Assembly: GCA_964551965.1 (NCBI GenBank)
Contig: CAZKFB010000004.1
Location: 1 to 53,063 of the forward strand
DNA length: 53,063 nt
Source: CAG-582 sp964551965
GTDB lineage: Bacteria > Bacillota_I > Bacilli_A > RF39 > UBA660
Direction of reading: 5' to 3'
The translations under genes and the position numbers were made by a program. A model generated the notes under the pieces. That model was not told the DNA's origin, did not search any database, and saw nothing but the letters and a program-made list of their open reading frames with translations. Below are positions 1-7,764 of this stretch, one piece after another (the first letter of the stretch is position 1; each line of letters starts with the position of its first letter).

Positions 1-57
1 TTGAACCAGCGACCTACGCGTTACGAGGGCGTTGCACTACCACTGTGCTAAGTTGGC
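1..57 (-). tRNA. tRNA-Thr (CGT anticodon), 3' end cut by window edge
   Basis: Reading the minus strand from 57, a 7-nt acceptor strand GCCAACT is followed by TA, a D-arm GCAC...GTGC, an anticodon arm ACGCC-CTCGTAA-CGCGT and the start of the T-arm (GGTTCAA). The loop CTCGTAA gives anticodon CGT, read as Thr. The base pair next to the loop (C-C) is mismatched. The T-arm end and acceptor 3' strand lie outside the window. A 20-bp copy of the 5' end is repeated just upstream (67-86). Confidence 0.85.
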
Positions 58-86
58 AAATATACTACTGTGCTAAGTTGGCAAAT
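42..86. repeat. 20-bp direct repeat of the tRNA-Thr 5' end
   Basis: The 20 bases at 42-61 (D-arm half, acceptor strand and 4 nt beyond the tRNA 5' end) recur exactly at 67-86, separated by 5 nt. The second copy is only a 5' fragment and cannot form a tRNA. Local tandem duplication, a trace of insertion, or an assembly error are all possible. Confidence 0.8.
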
Positions 87-95
87 CAATTATTA

Positions 96-800
96 TTATA
101 TTACCTTAGCTACAGCTTGTCTATAACTATCTTTAAAAATAGATTCATTTAATTTTATTATATTTGTACTATTTGATAAATCTATACTAGGTATTACTCT
201 ACTATTATTATAAAGTGTATTGCCTGTTTCATTAGCTATTTTATTAATAGCTGTATTAATACCAATAAAAGGAATTGTTTCACCATCAACATTTATTGAT
301 ACATATTCGTCTACTTGATTTAATATTCCAACTTTAAGAATAAATTCATTATTAGAAACAAGATTAATTACGACACGAGAACCAAGATTATTCTTTAATT
401 TCTCCATCATTAAACTAAATACAACTTCACTATTGAATTGTTCATTGAATATTTTTATAAAAGATAATATAGTTAAATCTAAATTCTTGTGTTCTTTTAA
501 ACTTTTTAAAATTAGAGCAATAATATTATTTGCTAAATCATCCATATTCATCATTCTTGCATTAATTAAAGAATAATATGTTTTAGCTTCTTCCTCATCA
601 GATATAACTTCTCTATATCCATTACTAATAAGTTTCTTATATACTAAATCAGATACTTCCGTTATTTCAAACATGATTGAGGCATCACTTACTTTATAAA
701 ACCATTCTAAAACCAATAAAGGATTAGTCAAATCTACTTTATCTAGTTCACTTATATATAAATTAATACGATTTTGATAAATATTAATATTCTTTTCCAT
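96..800 (-). CDS. Hypothetical protein, 234 aa
   Basis: Intact ORF with a good ribosome-binding region (AGAGG about 8 nt before ATG). I do not recognise the family. The protein is soluble-looking with no signal peptide or membrane segment: a mainly helical N-terminal 120 residues, then a more beta-like C-terminal half with repeated short hydrophobic strands. It lies next to the edge tRNA gene and reads toward it. Its function is unknown. Confidence 0.75.
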   Translation of the reverse strand: MEKNINIYQNRINLYISELDKVDLTNPLLVLEWFYKVSDASIMFEITEVSDLVYKKLISNGYREVISDEEEAKTYYSLINARMMNMDDLANNIIALILKSLKEHKNLDLTILSFIKIFNEQFNSEVVFSLMMEKLKNNLGSRVVINLVSNNEFILKVGILNQVDEYVSINVDGETIPFIGINTAINKIANETGNTLYNNSRVIPSIDLSNSTNIIKLNESIFKDSYRQAVAKVI

Positions 801-874
801 ATGTAGAACCTCTATAATAATTCTACTACATTAATTAATATTTATTAATAATATTAATTGATAGTTTACATTAA

Positions 875-1375
875 CTAGTCTAATATTCTAAATACTAATT
901 TTTTATATAAAGATTCATCAGCATTATTGAAATCAACATCAGTAGTTCTATTTAATTGATAATGGAAATTATGACAAATATTATGAACTAACCATTCGCG
1001 ATATAAAGATTCTTCCGTTCTTTCCCAATCGCTTGGATATAGTTCTTCATACTCACATAACAATGCAATAATTCCCTTCATCTGTTCTTCATCGTCGACA
1101 ACATATGAATTAATTATTTTCATACATGGATCTTCCGAATCCCTTTCATCGACAACTAAAACATCATTATTTCTATCTAATCCTTCCAACGATTCTAAAT
1201 ATTCTTTATCACCAATATATACGGAACCATTGCTATAATCTCCGAATGCCTCTTCTTCTAATGTAACAACATAATAAGGATCTTTTTCTTCTCTTCTATG
1301 TAGTAATGCTGTTAAGAAACACGAAGATAGAGCAAATATCAAAATATTTCTTTTAAATACTCTCATATTTCTCAT
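875..1375 (-). CDS. Conserved hypothetical protein with EW..HN / R...DVDFN motif
   Basis: 166 aa, starting at ATG 1375 behind AGGTGATAAT. A short hydrophobic stretch at residues 10-26 may be a signal or anchor. The middle is acidic. The C-terminal third carries EWLVHNICHNFHYQL, then R and DVDFNNADE. I recall this pattern from uncharacterised Firmicutes proteins; no enzymatic role is known to me. It is probably expressed alone, after the HTH-CYTH gene. Confidence 0.75.
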   Translation of the reverse strand: MRNMRVFKRNILIFALSSCFLTALLHRREEKDPYYVVTLEEEAFGDYSNGSVYIGDKEYLESLEGLDRNNDVLVVDERDSEDPCMKIINSYVVDDEEQMKGIIALLCEYEELYPSDWERTEESLYREWLVHNICHNFHYQLNRTTDVDFNNADESLYKKLVFRILD

Positions 1376-1427
1376 ATTATCACCTTAGTCATACATTATT
1401 ATATAATAAAACACGAGTTTTTTAAAA

Positions 1428-2183
1428 CTATTTATTTTTCATTTTTATTAAATGATAAGGATATCCTCTCTTATCTAAATTATTTAAATCTAAATGTAAA
1501 TCTTTAGAAAGTTTAAGTAAATCATCATATTCTTTATTGGGATTCTTTTCTTTATCATAGTTCTTAACTTCTATTTCAATAAAATATCCTAAAGATTCAA
1601 CTTTATCTAAAGCCACTTCATATTTATCTTGATAGAAATAAGTTGTTCTCTCTTTATCTACAACGATTAGTTTTTCTAATCCAAGAACATTAAATATACG
1701 GTCCATATTTTTTTCATCGTCTATTTCAACTTCATATTCATCACAGTAAGTATCATACCAATGTTTATAGTTTACAATAGTCTTTCCTCCACGCTTACCA
1801 ATTCGAAGCCATTCACTAATTATATCATTATCAATAAAACTTCTATGTTTTGGATTATAATAAGTATCTACTTGTTCAACTGTTTTTAAATACTTGGCAT
1901 TACTTTTCATAAAACTATTTAAATAATTAAACTCTTTTTCATCAATTTTTATCTTTATTTCCGTTTCTAAATCTAATTTATCAATATTACCATATAAAAG
2001 ATAAGTTGGAGTCGTATCTATTACTTCACTTAACTCAACTATATCATTCAAAGAAGGTTCTGTTCTATTACTTTCCCAACTAGAAATTGTTTTATCACTT
2101 ACATGTAATATATTACCAAGTTCTATTTGTGTTAATTTCTTTTTCTTTCTAAGATTACTTATTCTTGTTCCAATATCATTCAT
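1428..2183 (-). CDS. HTH_XRE-CYTH fusion regulator
   Basis: 251 aa. Residues 5-63 are an XRE/Cro-type helix-turn-helix (LTQIELGNILHVSDKTISSW). Residues 73-250 read as a CYTH domain, the triphosphate tunnel fold of class IV adenylate cyclases and thiamine triphosphatases. The ExExK signature is present (ETEIK, 73-77), followed by an Arg strand (EWLRIGK), alternating acids (DEYEVEID, 148-155), K177/R179 (VDKERTTYF), D193 and EIE (203-205). The start at 2183 follows AGGTGATAGT. I infer a DNA-binding protein that binds or hydrolyses an organic triphosphate; the ligand and targets cannot be read from sequence. Confidence 0.8.
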   Translation of the reverse strand: MNDIGTRISNLRKKKKLTQIELGNILHVSDKTISSWESNRTEPSLNDIVELSEVIDTTPTYLLYGNIDKLDLETEIKIKIDEKEFNYLNSFMKSNAKYLKTVEQVDTYYNPKHRSFIDNDIISEWLRIGKRGGKTIVNYKHWYDTYCDEYEVEIDDEKNMDRIFNVLGLEKLIVVDKERTTYFYQDKYEVALDKVESLGYFIEIEVKNYDKEKNPNKEYDDLLKLSKDLHLDLNNLDKRGYPYHLIKMKNK

Positions 2184-2220
2184 ACTATCACCTAAATAAA
2201 TTATATCATCTATTATAATT

Positions 2221-2243
2221 TAAAAACTCTACAATTTGTAGAA
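2221..2243 (-). terminator. Rho-independent terminator after khpA
   Basis: On the minus strand, TCTACA-aat-TGTAGA is followed by GTTTTT, about 20 nt after the khpA stop. Confidence 0.6.
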
Positions 2244-2263
2244 GAAAAAAAGAGTTAGAACTA

Positions 2264-2515
2264 TTAGAATGAATCTATATTAATTCTTACTCTTTTAATA
2301 TTCATATTATAAGCTGCAGCTTGAATTAGTATACGTAGAGATGTCGCCATCTTTCCACCCTTACCAATTACTGCACCCATATCATCTTCAGTAACAATGA
2401 TTTCTAGTTGAATAATTTCATCATCTCCTAGAAATTCTTTAACACTTACCATTTCTGGTTCTTTAACTAAAGACTTAACTAAATTTTCTGTAAACGTGAT
2501 TAATTCAGTATGCAT
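2264..2515 (-). CDS. khpA: KH-domain RNA-binding protein KhpA
   Basis: 83 aa, the normal size for KhpA (YlqC). It is a single KH domain with the GxxG loop as GKGG in VIGKGGKMATSLRIL (residues about 50-64). The family binds small RNAs, works with KhpB/EloR, and affects cell elongation and division in Gram-positive bacteria. It starts 2 nt after the rpsP stop, so the two are co-transcribed from the promoter at 2824-2852, the usual rpsP-khpA order. rimM and trmD do not follow here; a terminator does. Confidence 0.92.
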   Translation of the reverse strand: MHTELITFTENLVKSLVKEPEMVSVKEFLGDDEIIQLEIIVTEDDMGAVIGKGGKMATSLRILIQAAAYNMNIKRVRINIDSF

Positions 2516-2517
2516 TA

Positions 2518-2793
2518 TTACTTACCTTCTTTTTTAGTGTTTTTAAACTTAGCCCAAACACCATTTTTAGTTAAGATACTCTTAACTGTATCAGTAGGTT
2601 GTGCACCATTGTTTAACCATTTAATGATCTTTTCTTCATCTAAAGTAATATTATTTTCAGATTTAATTGGATCATAAGTACCAACAGTTTCAATGAATCT
2701 ACCATCTCTTGGACTTCTTGAATCAGCAGCTATAATTCTATAAAAAGGTCTTTGTTTAGCTCCCATTCTTTTTAATCTTAATTTAACAGCCAT
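2518..2793 (-). CDS. rpsP: 30S ribosomal protein S16
   Basis: 91 aa with the S16 start MAVKLRLKRMGAKQRPFYRI and GRFIETVGTYDP. It is an assembly protein of the 30S body. The start has a strong AAGGAGG site, and a consensus sigma-A promoter lies upstream. It is followed directly by khpA. Here the pair forms a short unit without ffh or trmD. Confidence 0.97.
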   Translation of the reverse strand: MAVKLRLKRMGAKQRPFYRIIAADSRSPRDGRFIETVGTYDPIKSENNITLDEEKIIKWLNNGAQPTDTVKSILTKNGVWAKFKNTKKEGK

Positions 2794-2823
2794 AATCTAT
2801 GCCTCCTTTTTTATCTACTAATA

Positions 2824-2852
2824 ATATTAACATTATCTTTAAATTATGTCAA
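2824..2852 (-). promoter_or_regulatory. Sigma-A promoter of rpsP-khpA
   Basis: On the minus strand, TTGACA (2852-2847), a 17-nt spacer and TAATAT (2829-2824), about 30 nt before the rpsP start. Confidence 0.75.
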
Positions 2853-2874
2853 CATTTTTTGGTTGACTATAAAA

Positions 2875-3519
2875 TTAATTGCTTGTTAATTTTCTCATAT
2901 GTTGTTGGTCTTGATCTAAATTATTAACAACTTTATCTGTCTCTTGAAAATGTTGCATGAAGAACTTATTGAATGGAGCGTATCTACTTCCACTAGTTCT
3001 AAACCTAATAGGTATTACTCCCGGAATATCTTCTTCCATTATACCTTTTCTAAAAGTAAGTAAAATATTGCCATTAATTCTCGTTAATGTAACAAAGTTA
3101 GCTCGATCTATTTCATCATCATCACTGTGCCATACAACAACACTATTTCTAACCATTAATTCATGAGCTTTTAGTTCTTCTTCTTTTTCTTCTTCATCTT
3201 CAAAAGAAACAAGTTCATCTAACTTACTCATTAGCTCTTTTTCTTCTTTTTCTTCTTCATCACATACATATTTGGCAGTACTAATTACATTATCAATTAA
3301 ATGAGAAAAAGTTGAATAAACCTCACTATCGTCAGGACTTATAATAAACTCTAAAGGTTTCTCTTCATAAGTTTCAAAGTTATCGCCATTAACCTCTTTA
3401 TTTCTAATTTCCCAATAAAGATCTAAATTACCACCATAATACATTTTAAAAGCTAAATTATTTTGGCTTAAAACATATTCATTATTCCCCATTGCATCTT
3501 TTTCTTTACTTATTGTCAT
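2875..3519 (-). CDS. Hypothetical acidic protein, 214 aa
   Basis: Start ATG 3519 after GATGAGGTAA. Residues about 90-115 are a Glu/Lys-rich, probably coiled-coil stretch (EEEKEEKEL, EDEEEKEEEL). It is flanked by an N-terminal beta-rich part and a C-terminal part containing the phrase RFRTSGSRYAPFNKFF. There is no signal peptide or membrane helix. I do not recognise the family. It sits between the LCP gene and rpsP and probably has its own transcript. Confidence 0.7.
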   Translation of the reverse strand: MTISKEKDAMGNNEYVLSQNNLAFKMYYGGNLDLYWEIRNKEVNGDNFETYEEKPLEFIISPDDSEVYSTFSHLIDNVISTAKYVCDEEEKEEKELMSKLDELVSFEDEEEKEEELKAHELMVRNSVVVWHSDDDEIDRANFVTLTRINGNILLTFRKGIMEEDIPGVIPIRFRTSGSRYAPFNKFFMQHFQETDKVVNNLDQDQQHMRKLTSN

Positions 3520-3571
3520 TTACCTCATCCCCTAATATTATTATAAATTAAAAAATAACTATAGTCTATAG

Positions 3572-5134
3572 TTATTCTTTAATTGTTGTAGTTGTTGTTT
3601 CAATTATATTATCTTTTCCTTCAAATAAGTTATCTAATGATTTCCTAATTGTATTTAAAGATTCCATATCAGGTTCCATAACATAAGATTTACTTGATCC
3701 CGTCGAGAAACATACAGCACTTGAATTAGTTCCTTTAGCACTTAAACTAGAGAACTTCCAATCATTATCTTTATTCTTTTGTTTAGTTGCAAATTTAATC
3801 ATTTCTTTAGTTGTCATATTAGTCGACACTTTACCTTCTAATGCACTTATTAAACGATCATATTTACTTATTATTTTAGGGCTTAATGCTTTATTAATAA
3901 TAGCTTGTAGAACCATCATTTGATTTTCTCCTCTAGCAACATCACCCGTAGCAAAAGTTTTTCTGTGCCTTGCTAGTGCTAAAGCTTGTTCGCCATTTAA
4001 TGTTTGATAACCTTTATTTAAACATATTAAATCATTCTTATTAAAACTACGATTAGAATCTTGTTCACAGAAACTCTTAGGTACATTTACTTTAATTCCA
4101 TCAATAGCATTAACAATACTTACAAATGAAGTAAAATTAATTCTTGCATAATAATCAATATCGGTATCATATAAATCTTCTAATGTATGAAGTGACTCTT
4201 CTACACCAAATATACCAGCATGTGTTAACTTATCTTTCTTCTTCTTCGAATTTAATGTTACATAATAGTCTCTCGGAGTATTGATCATAAGAATATTCTT
4301 CGTTTTAGGGTTAACTGCTAAAAGTAAATTAACGTCACTTCTTGCTTTACTTTGAACATTACCTTTTGTATCAATACCACTTAAATAAATAATAAATGGA
4401 TCTTTAGTTATATCTGCATCACTTTCAATCGTATCAATGTTAGTTACAATATCAATTGTATCTACTAACTTCAATTGAGTATATATACTATTAAATTCTT
4501 CCATTATTAATTCATCATAACTTATATCAATTAATATAGCATCGACATCTCCACTAACAAGTGAATTAATTAACTTTTCAACATTATCATCATAATCAAC
4601 ATCAATATCTACTTTTTTTCTAATCTTACCAATAGCTTCTCTAATTGATGTATCATCTTCATGATCTAAATACTTAATACTCTTCTTCTTTAGATCTTTA
4701 ATATTATTATAATTACTACTCTTTAATACATATACTCCAAACGTTTCAACACGATATCCCGTATCCGTAATATTGGATAAGAATCTTAAAGTACTAGTAC
4801 CAAAAAATATCATCAATAAATCTAAGATAATGATTAATATTGAGAAAAAAGAAAATATATTCTTTACCCAATTTCTTAAATGATCCTTATTTAATATAAA
4901 TGAATTAACAAATACGATAAGTAATACAACAAGTACGATTGGTATTAGATAACCTATTGAAAATATATCATTGATAATTAATAAACCTAGCATTATTAAA
5001 GTTATTATTATTAAGATAAATGATAATAATTTATAAAACAAAGGATGTTTTTTAACTGTTTTCTTTTTCGTAACTTTCTTTTTAGTCTTATTCTTATTTT
5101 CTAATATGGAATCATCTTTATCCATAATTGTCAT
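3572..5134 (-). CDS. LytR-CpsA-Psr (LCP) family transferase with N-terminal binding-protein-like domain
   Basis: 520 aa from ATG 5134; an upstream GTG belongs to the AGGTGGTTATT site. A Lys-rich cytoplasmic tail precedes about three membrane helices (residues about 35-115). An extracellular region (about 135-235; GVYVLKSSNYNNIKDLKKK, LVSGDVDAILID) looks like half of a solute-binding fold. The LCP catalytic domain (about 255-475) has INTPRDYYV, TLNGEQALALARHRKT and GDVARGENQMM, including the conserved Arg residues. LCP enzymes move lipid-linked glycopolymers onto peptidoglycan. The added binding-like domain is less usual, and its ligand is unknown. Confidence 0.88.
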   Translation of the reverse strand: MTIMDKDDSILENKNKTKKKVTKKKTVKKHPLFYKLLSFILIIITLIMLGLLIINDIFSIGYLIPIVLVVLLIVFVNSFILNKDHLRNWVKNIFSFFSILIIILDLLMIFFGTSTLRFLSNITDTGYRVETFGVYVLKSSNYNNIKDLKKKSIKYLDHEDDTSIREAIGKIRKKVDIDVDYDDNVEKLINSLVSGDVDAILIDISYDELIMEEFNSIYTQLKLVDTIDIVTNIDTIESDADITKDPFIIYLSGIDTKGNVQSKARSDVNLLLAVNPKTKNILMINTPRDYYVTLNSKKKKDKLTHAGIFGVEESLHTLEDLYDTDIDYYARINFTSFVSIVNAIDGIKVNVPKSFCEQDSNRSFNKNDLICLNKGYQTLNGEQALALARHRKTFATGDVARGENQMMVLQAIINKALSPKIISKYDRLISALEGKVSTNMTTKEMIKFATKQKNKDNDWKFSSLSAKGTNSSAVCFSTGSSKSYVMEPDMESLNTIRKSLDNLFEGKDNIIETTTTTIKE

Positions 5135-5212
5135 AATAACCACCTAAACTTATTTTAACATATTATTTTTTTATTGGTTCGTTATTCCAAATAACTTAAC
5201 ATCTATTTACAT

Positions 5213-5899
5213 TTAAATACCTATTGATGATTTTATCTTATTTATTATTTTCTTTTCTATTCGTGATATATAACTTTGTGATATTCCTAACATTTCTGCT
5301 ACCTCTTTTTGGGTATATTCTTCTTTATTATTAAGTCCATATCTTAAAGTCATTATTAATTTTTCTCGATCATTTAGATTATTTAATTCTCCCTCTAGAT
5401 ATCTTTTTTCTGTAAATCTCTCATAATTATCAGCCACGATATCTTCATCAGTACCTAAGACATCTTCTAATGATAATGTATTTCCTTCCGCATCATAATT
5501 TAAAGTATCTTCTAGACTTATCTCTGTTTTTCTTCTCTTATTCTTTCTTAAGAACATTAATATTTCATTTGATATACAGCGAGATACATAGGTAGCTAGT
5601 CTTATATTCTTATCGGGTTTATAGGTATCTACTCCCTTTATTAAACCAATAGATCCGATACTTACTAAATCTTCTAAATCAAATCCTGTATTCTCATACT
5701 TTTTTGATAGGAATACTACTAATCTTAAATTGTGCTCAATTAGTTTTTCTCGAGCTTTTTCATCACCTACCATTTTCCTTCTTGCTAAATCTAGTTCTTC
5801 ACTCGGAGAAAGTGGTGGCAATAACTTATCTGTTGAACCAATAAAATAACACTTATTCTTAATTAATACTCTTTTAATTATTTCAATTAATCTTTTCAT
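5213..5899 (-). CDS. sigE: Sporulation sigma factor SigE (pro-sigma-E)
   Basis: 228 aa. A short amphipathic N-terminal segment (MKRLIEIIKRVLIKNKC) stands where the pro-sequence is removed in Bacillus. Then come region 2 (NLRLVVFLSKKYENTGFDLE to EILMFLR) and region 4 (REKLIMTLRYGL to GISQSYISRIEKK). It is the mother-cell sigma factor. The start overlaps the spoIIGA stop by 4 nt (ATGA), as expected for the processing protease and its substrate. The pro-sequence looks shorter than in B. subtilis. sigG does not follow. Confidence 0.93.
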   Translation of the reverse strand: MKRLIEIIKRVLIKNKCYFIGSTDKLLPPLSPSEELDLARRKMVGDEKAREKLIEHNLRLVVFLSKKYENTGFDLEDLVSIGSIGLIKGVDTYKPDKNIRLATYVSRCISNEILMFLRKNKRRKTEISLEDTLNYDAEGNTLSLEDVLGTDEDIVADNYERFTEKRYLEGELNNLNDREKLIMTLRYGLNNKEEYTQKEVAEMLGISQSYISRIEKKIINKIKSSIGI

Positions 5900-6615
5900 A
5901 TAATTTCCCTCATTTCGTTATTTAATAATATTTCCCTTGTATTTATACTACTTGATGTTGCAACAAGACATTTTACTATCTTTCCATCCATAATAAACTC
6001 ATCGGGCATTTTGCAATTTAAAACGCCCTCATTATCTATGGTCCGATAAGGTACGACAAATAATTTATTCTTCTCTAATTTTAGCTTATCACTTACAAAT
6101 ACGACAGGAAGTCTCGTTATGGGACAAACTACATTATTGCCAGTATCCATAATACCTCTCAATTTAATTGTATTATCAGAATCTACTATTATTACATCAT
6201 GAACAATTGTTAATTCTTTTTTTATTCTTCTAGCATTTATAATATATAAAGTTATAATAATTGGTGAAAGTATAATCATTAAAACTAAATTAGTATACAT
6301 ATTACTACCATTAATTAAGTAACTACTGCCCCCTAAAATAATAGTTATAATATAAAAATAAAATAGATTATTAAAATAATTATTCTTTCCGAAAGATAAA
6401 AGCACCATGATGAGTGATAAAATAAGTTTTAATAATAATAGAAATATATTATCTAATCTTATAAATAATGTAATAAGCGACAATTCACCAATTAATGAAG
6501 ATAAAAATACTCTTTTTAAATTAACTCTATATCGCAAAAGAACAGATACAGCAAGCACTATTAAAGTATCATAGAAAAAATTTAAAATAATTATTAAATC
6601 TAAATATACTTTCAT
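5896..6615 (-). CDS. spoIIGA: Pro-sigma-E processing protease SpoIIGA
   Basis: 239 aa. The N-terminal half has about five hydrophobic helices (residues 1-130). The C-terminal half carries the aspartic-protease signature GIMDTGNNV (about 158-166) and a second hydrophobic strand PVVFVS. SpoIIGA is a membrane protease that cleaves pro-sigma-E after septation. Start ATG 6615 follows AGGTGATACT. It overlaps sigE by 4 nt and lies downstream of ftsZ, the arrangement known from Bacillus, but with a terminator between. Confidence 0.92.
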   Translation of the reverse strand: MKVYLDLIIILNFFYDTLIVLAVSVLLRYRVNLKRVFLSSLIGELSLITLFIRLDNIFLLLLKLILSLIMVLLSFGKNNYFNNLFYFYIITIILGGSSYLINGSNMYTNLVLMIILSPIIITLYIINARRIKKELTIVHDVIIVDSDNTIKLRGIMDTGNNVVCPITRLPVVFVSDKLKLEKNKLFVVPYRTIDNEGVLNCKMPDEFIMDGKIVKCLVATSSSINTREILLNNEMREII

Positions 6616-6633
6616 AGTATCACCTATTTAAGT

Positions 6634-6661
6634 ATAAAAAAAACAAGCTAAAAAGCTTGTC
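6634..6661 (-). terminator. Terminator between ftsZ and spoIIGA
   Basis: On the minus strand, ACAAGC-tttttAGCTTGT is followed by a run of eight T. It separates the ftsA-ftsZ transcript from spoIIGA-sigE, allowing separate sporulation control. Confidence 0.85.
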
Positions 6662-6677
6662 GAATTTAAATATTATT

Positions 6678-7751
6678 TTAAATATTATCGCGATCTCTTA
6701 AGAATGGAGGAATATCATATTCTTCATCGATAATATTCATTGGTTTCTTAGGTGTTGGTGTTTCAGCATAATCAGGAATATATTCGCCTGATGAAGAAGT
6801 ACCATCATCTTCAAATCCTGTAGCAATTACCGTAACAATTACTTCATCATTCAAAGATTCATTAATTACAGCACCAAATATAATATTGATATCGGTATTT
6901 GCTGATGCTCTTACAACTTCAGCAGCATCTTCAGCTTCAAATAATGTCAAGGAACTTCCGCCTGTTACATTGATAATAGCATCCGTAGCACCAACAATAC
7001 TAGTTTCTAGTAATGGACTAGATACAGCTTGTTTAGCAGCTTCAATTGCTCTATTCTCTCCTGTACCTAAACCGATACCAATAAGAGCATTTCCACGCTT
7101 TTCCATAACCGCCTTAACATCGGCAAAGTCAAGGTTAACAAGACCTGATACAGCAATTAAATCTGATATTGATTGAACACCTCTATGTAATACATTATCA
7201 ACTTCTTTAAATGCATCTAGCATTGGAGTTGATTTATCAATAATATCTCTTAATTTATCGTTTGGAATAACTATTAATGTATCAACATGTTTCTTTAACT
7301 CATCAACACCGATAATAGCTTGTTCCATTCTTCTCTTACCTTCGAATCTAAATGGCTTAGTAACTATACCAACTGTTAAAGCACCAACGTCTTGAGAAAT
7401 CTCAGCAATTACAGGAGCAGCACCAGTACCAGTTCCACCACCCATACCGCAAGTAACAAAAACCATATCAGCGCCTTCTAGGGCTTGTCTAATTTCATCT
7501 TTACTTTCTATAGCAGCTTCTCTACCAATTTCTGGATTTGCACCAGCTCCTAAACCATTAGTAATAGTTTTACCTAATTGAAGTTTAGTTTCTGCGGGGC
7601 TAGCATTAAGTACTTGTAAGTCTGTATTAGCTACAATAAACTCAACACCTCTAACTCCTGATTCTATCATTCGGTTAACAGCATTCATACCGCCGCCACC
7701 GCAACCAACTACTTTAATCTTAGCAATTTGATCGATTTCTAAATTATTCAT
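6678..7751 (-). CDS. ftsZ: Cell division protein FtsZ
   Basis: 357 aa tubulin-like GTPase. The GTP site shows GGGGMNAVNRMI (about 18-29) and the tubulin signature GGGTGTGAAPVIA (about 104-116). The variable linker is short (about 315-343). The C-terminal tail YDIPPFLRDRD is the conserved peptide that binds FtsA and other partners. The start is 13 nt downstream of ftsA with an AGGAGG site. Confidence 0.98.
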   Translation of the reverse strand: MNNLEIDQIAKIKVVGCGGGGMNAVNRMIESGVRGVEFIVANTDLQVLNASPAETKLQLGKTITNGLGAGANPEIGREAAIESKDEIRQALEGADMVFVTCGMGGGTGTGAAPVIAEISQDVGALTVGIVTKPFRFEGKRRMEQAIIGVDELKKHVDTLIVIPNDKLRDIIDKSTPMLDAFKEVDNVLHRGVQSISDLIAVSGLVNLDFADVKAVMEKRGNALIGIGLGTGENRAIEAAKQAVSSPLLETSIVGATDAIINVTGGSSLTLFEAEDAAEVVRASANTDINIIFGAVINESLNDEVIVTVIATGFEDDGTSSSGEYIPDYAETPTPKKPMNIIDEEYDIPPFLRDRDNI

Positions 7752-7764
7752 GACTTTTTCCTCC

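Noticed and set aside
67..86. A second tRNA gene upstream of the edge tRNA
   Set aside because: Only the first 15-20 nt of the tRNA are present; the anticodon and T-arm are absent.
5125..5143. GTG/TTG starts giving MVIM, MIIM or MILM N-termini (5143, 10594, 13270, 17371, 32194, 40867)
   Set aside because: The GTG or TTG lies in or next to the ribosome-binding site. The ATG three codons later is properly spaced and fits the families.
6886..7176. 96-aa plus-strand ORF opposite ftsZ
   Set aside because: Shadow of the ftsZ coding sequence; no ribosome-binding site or promoter.
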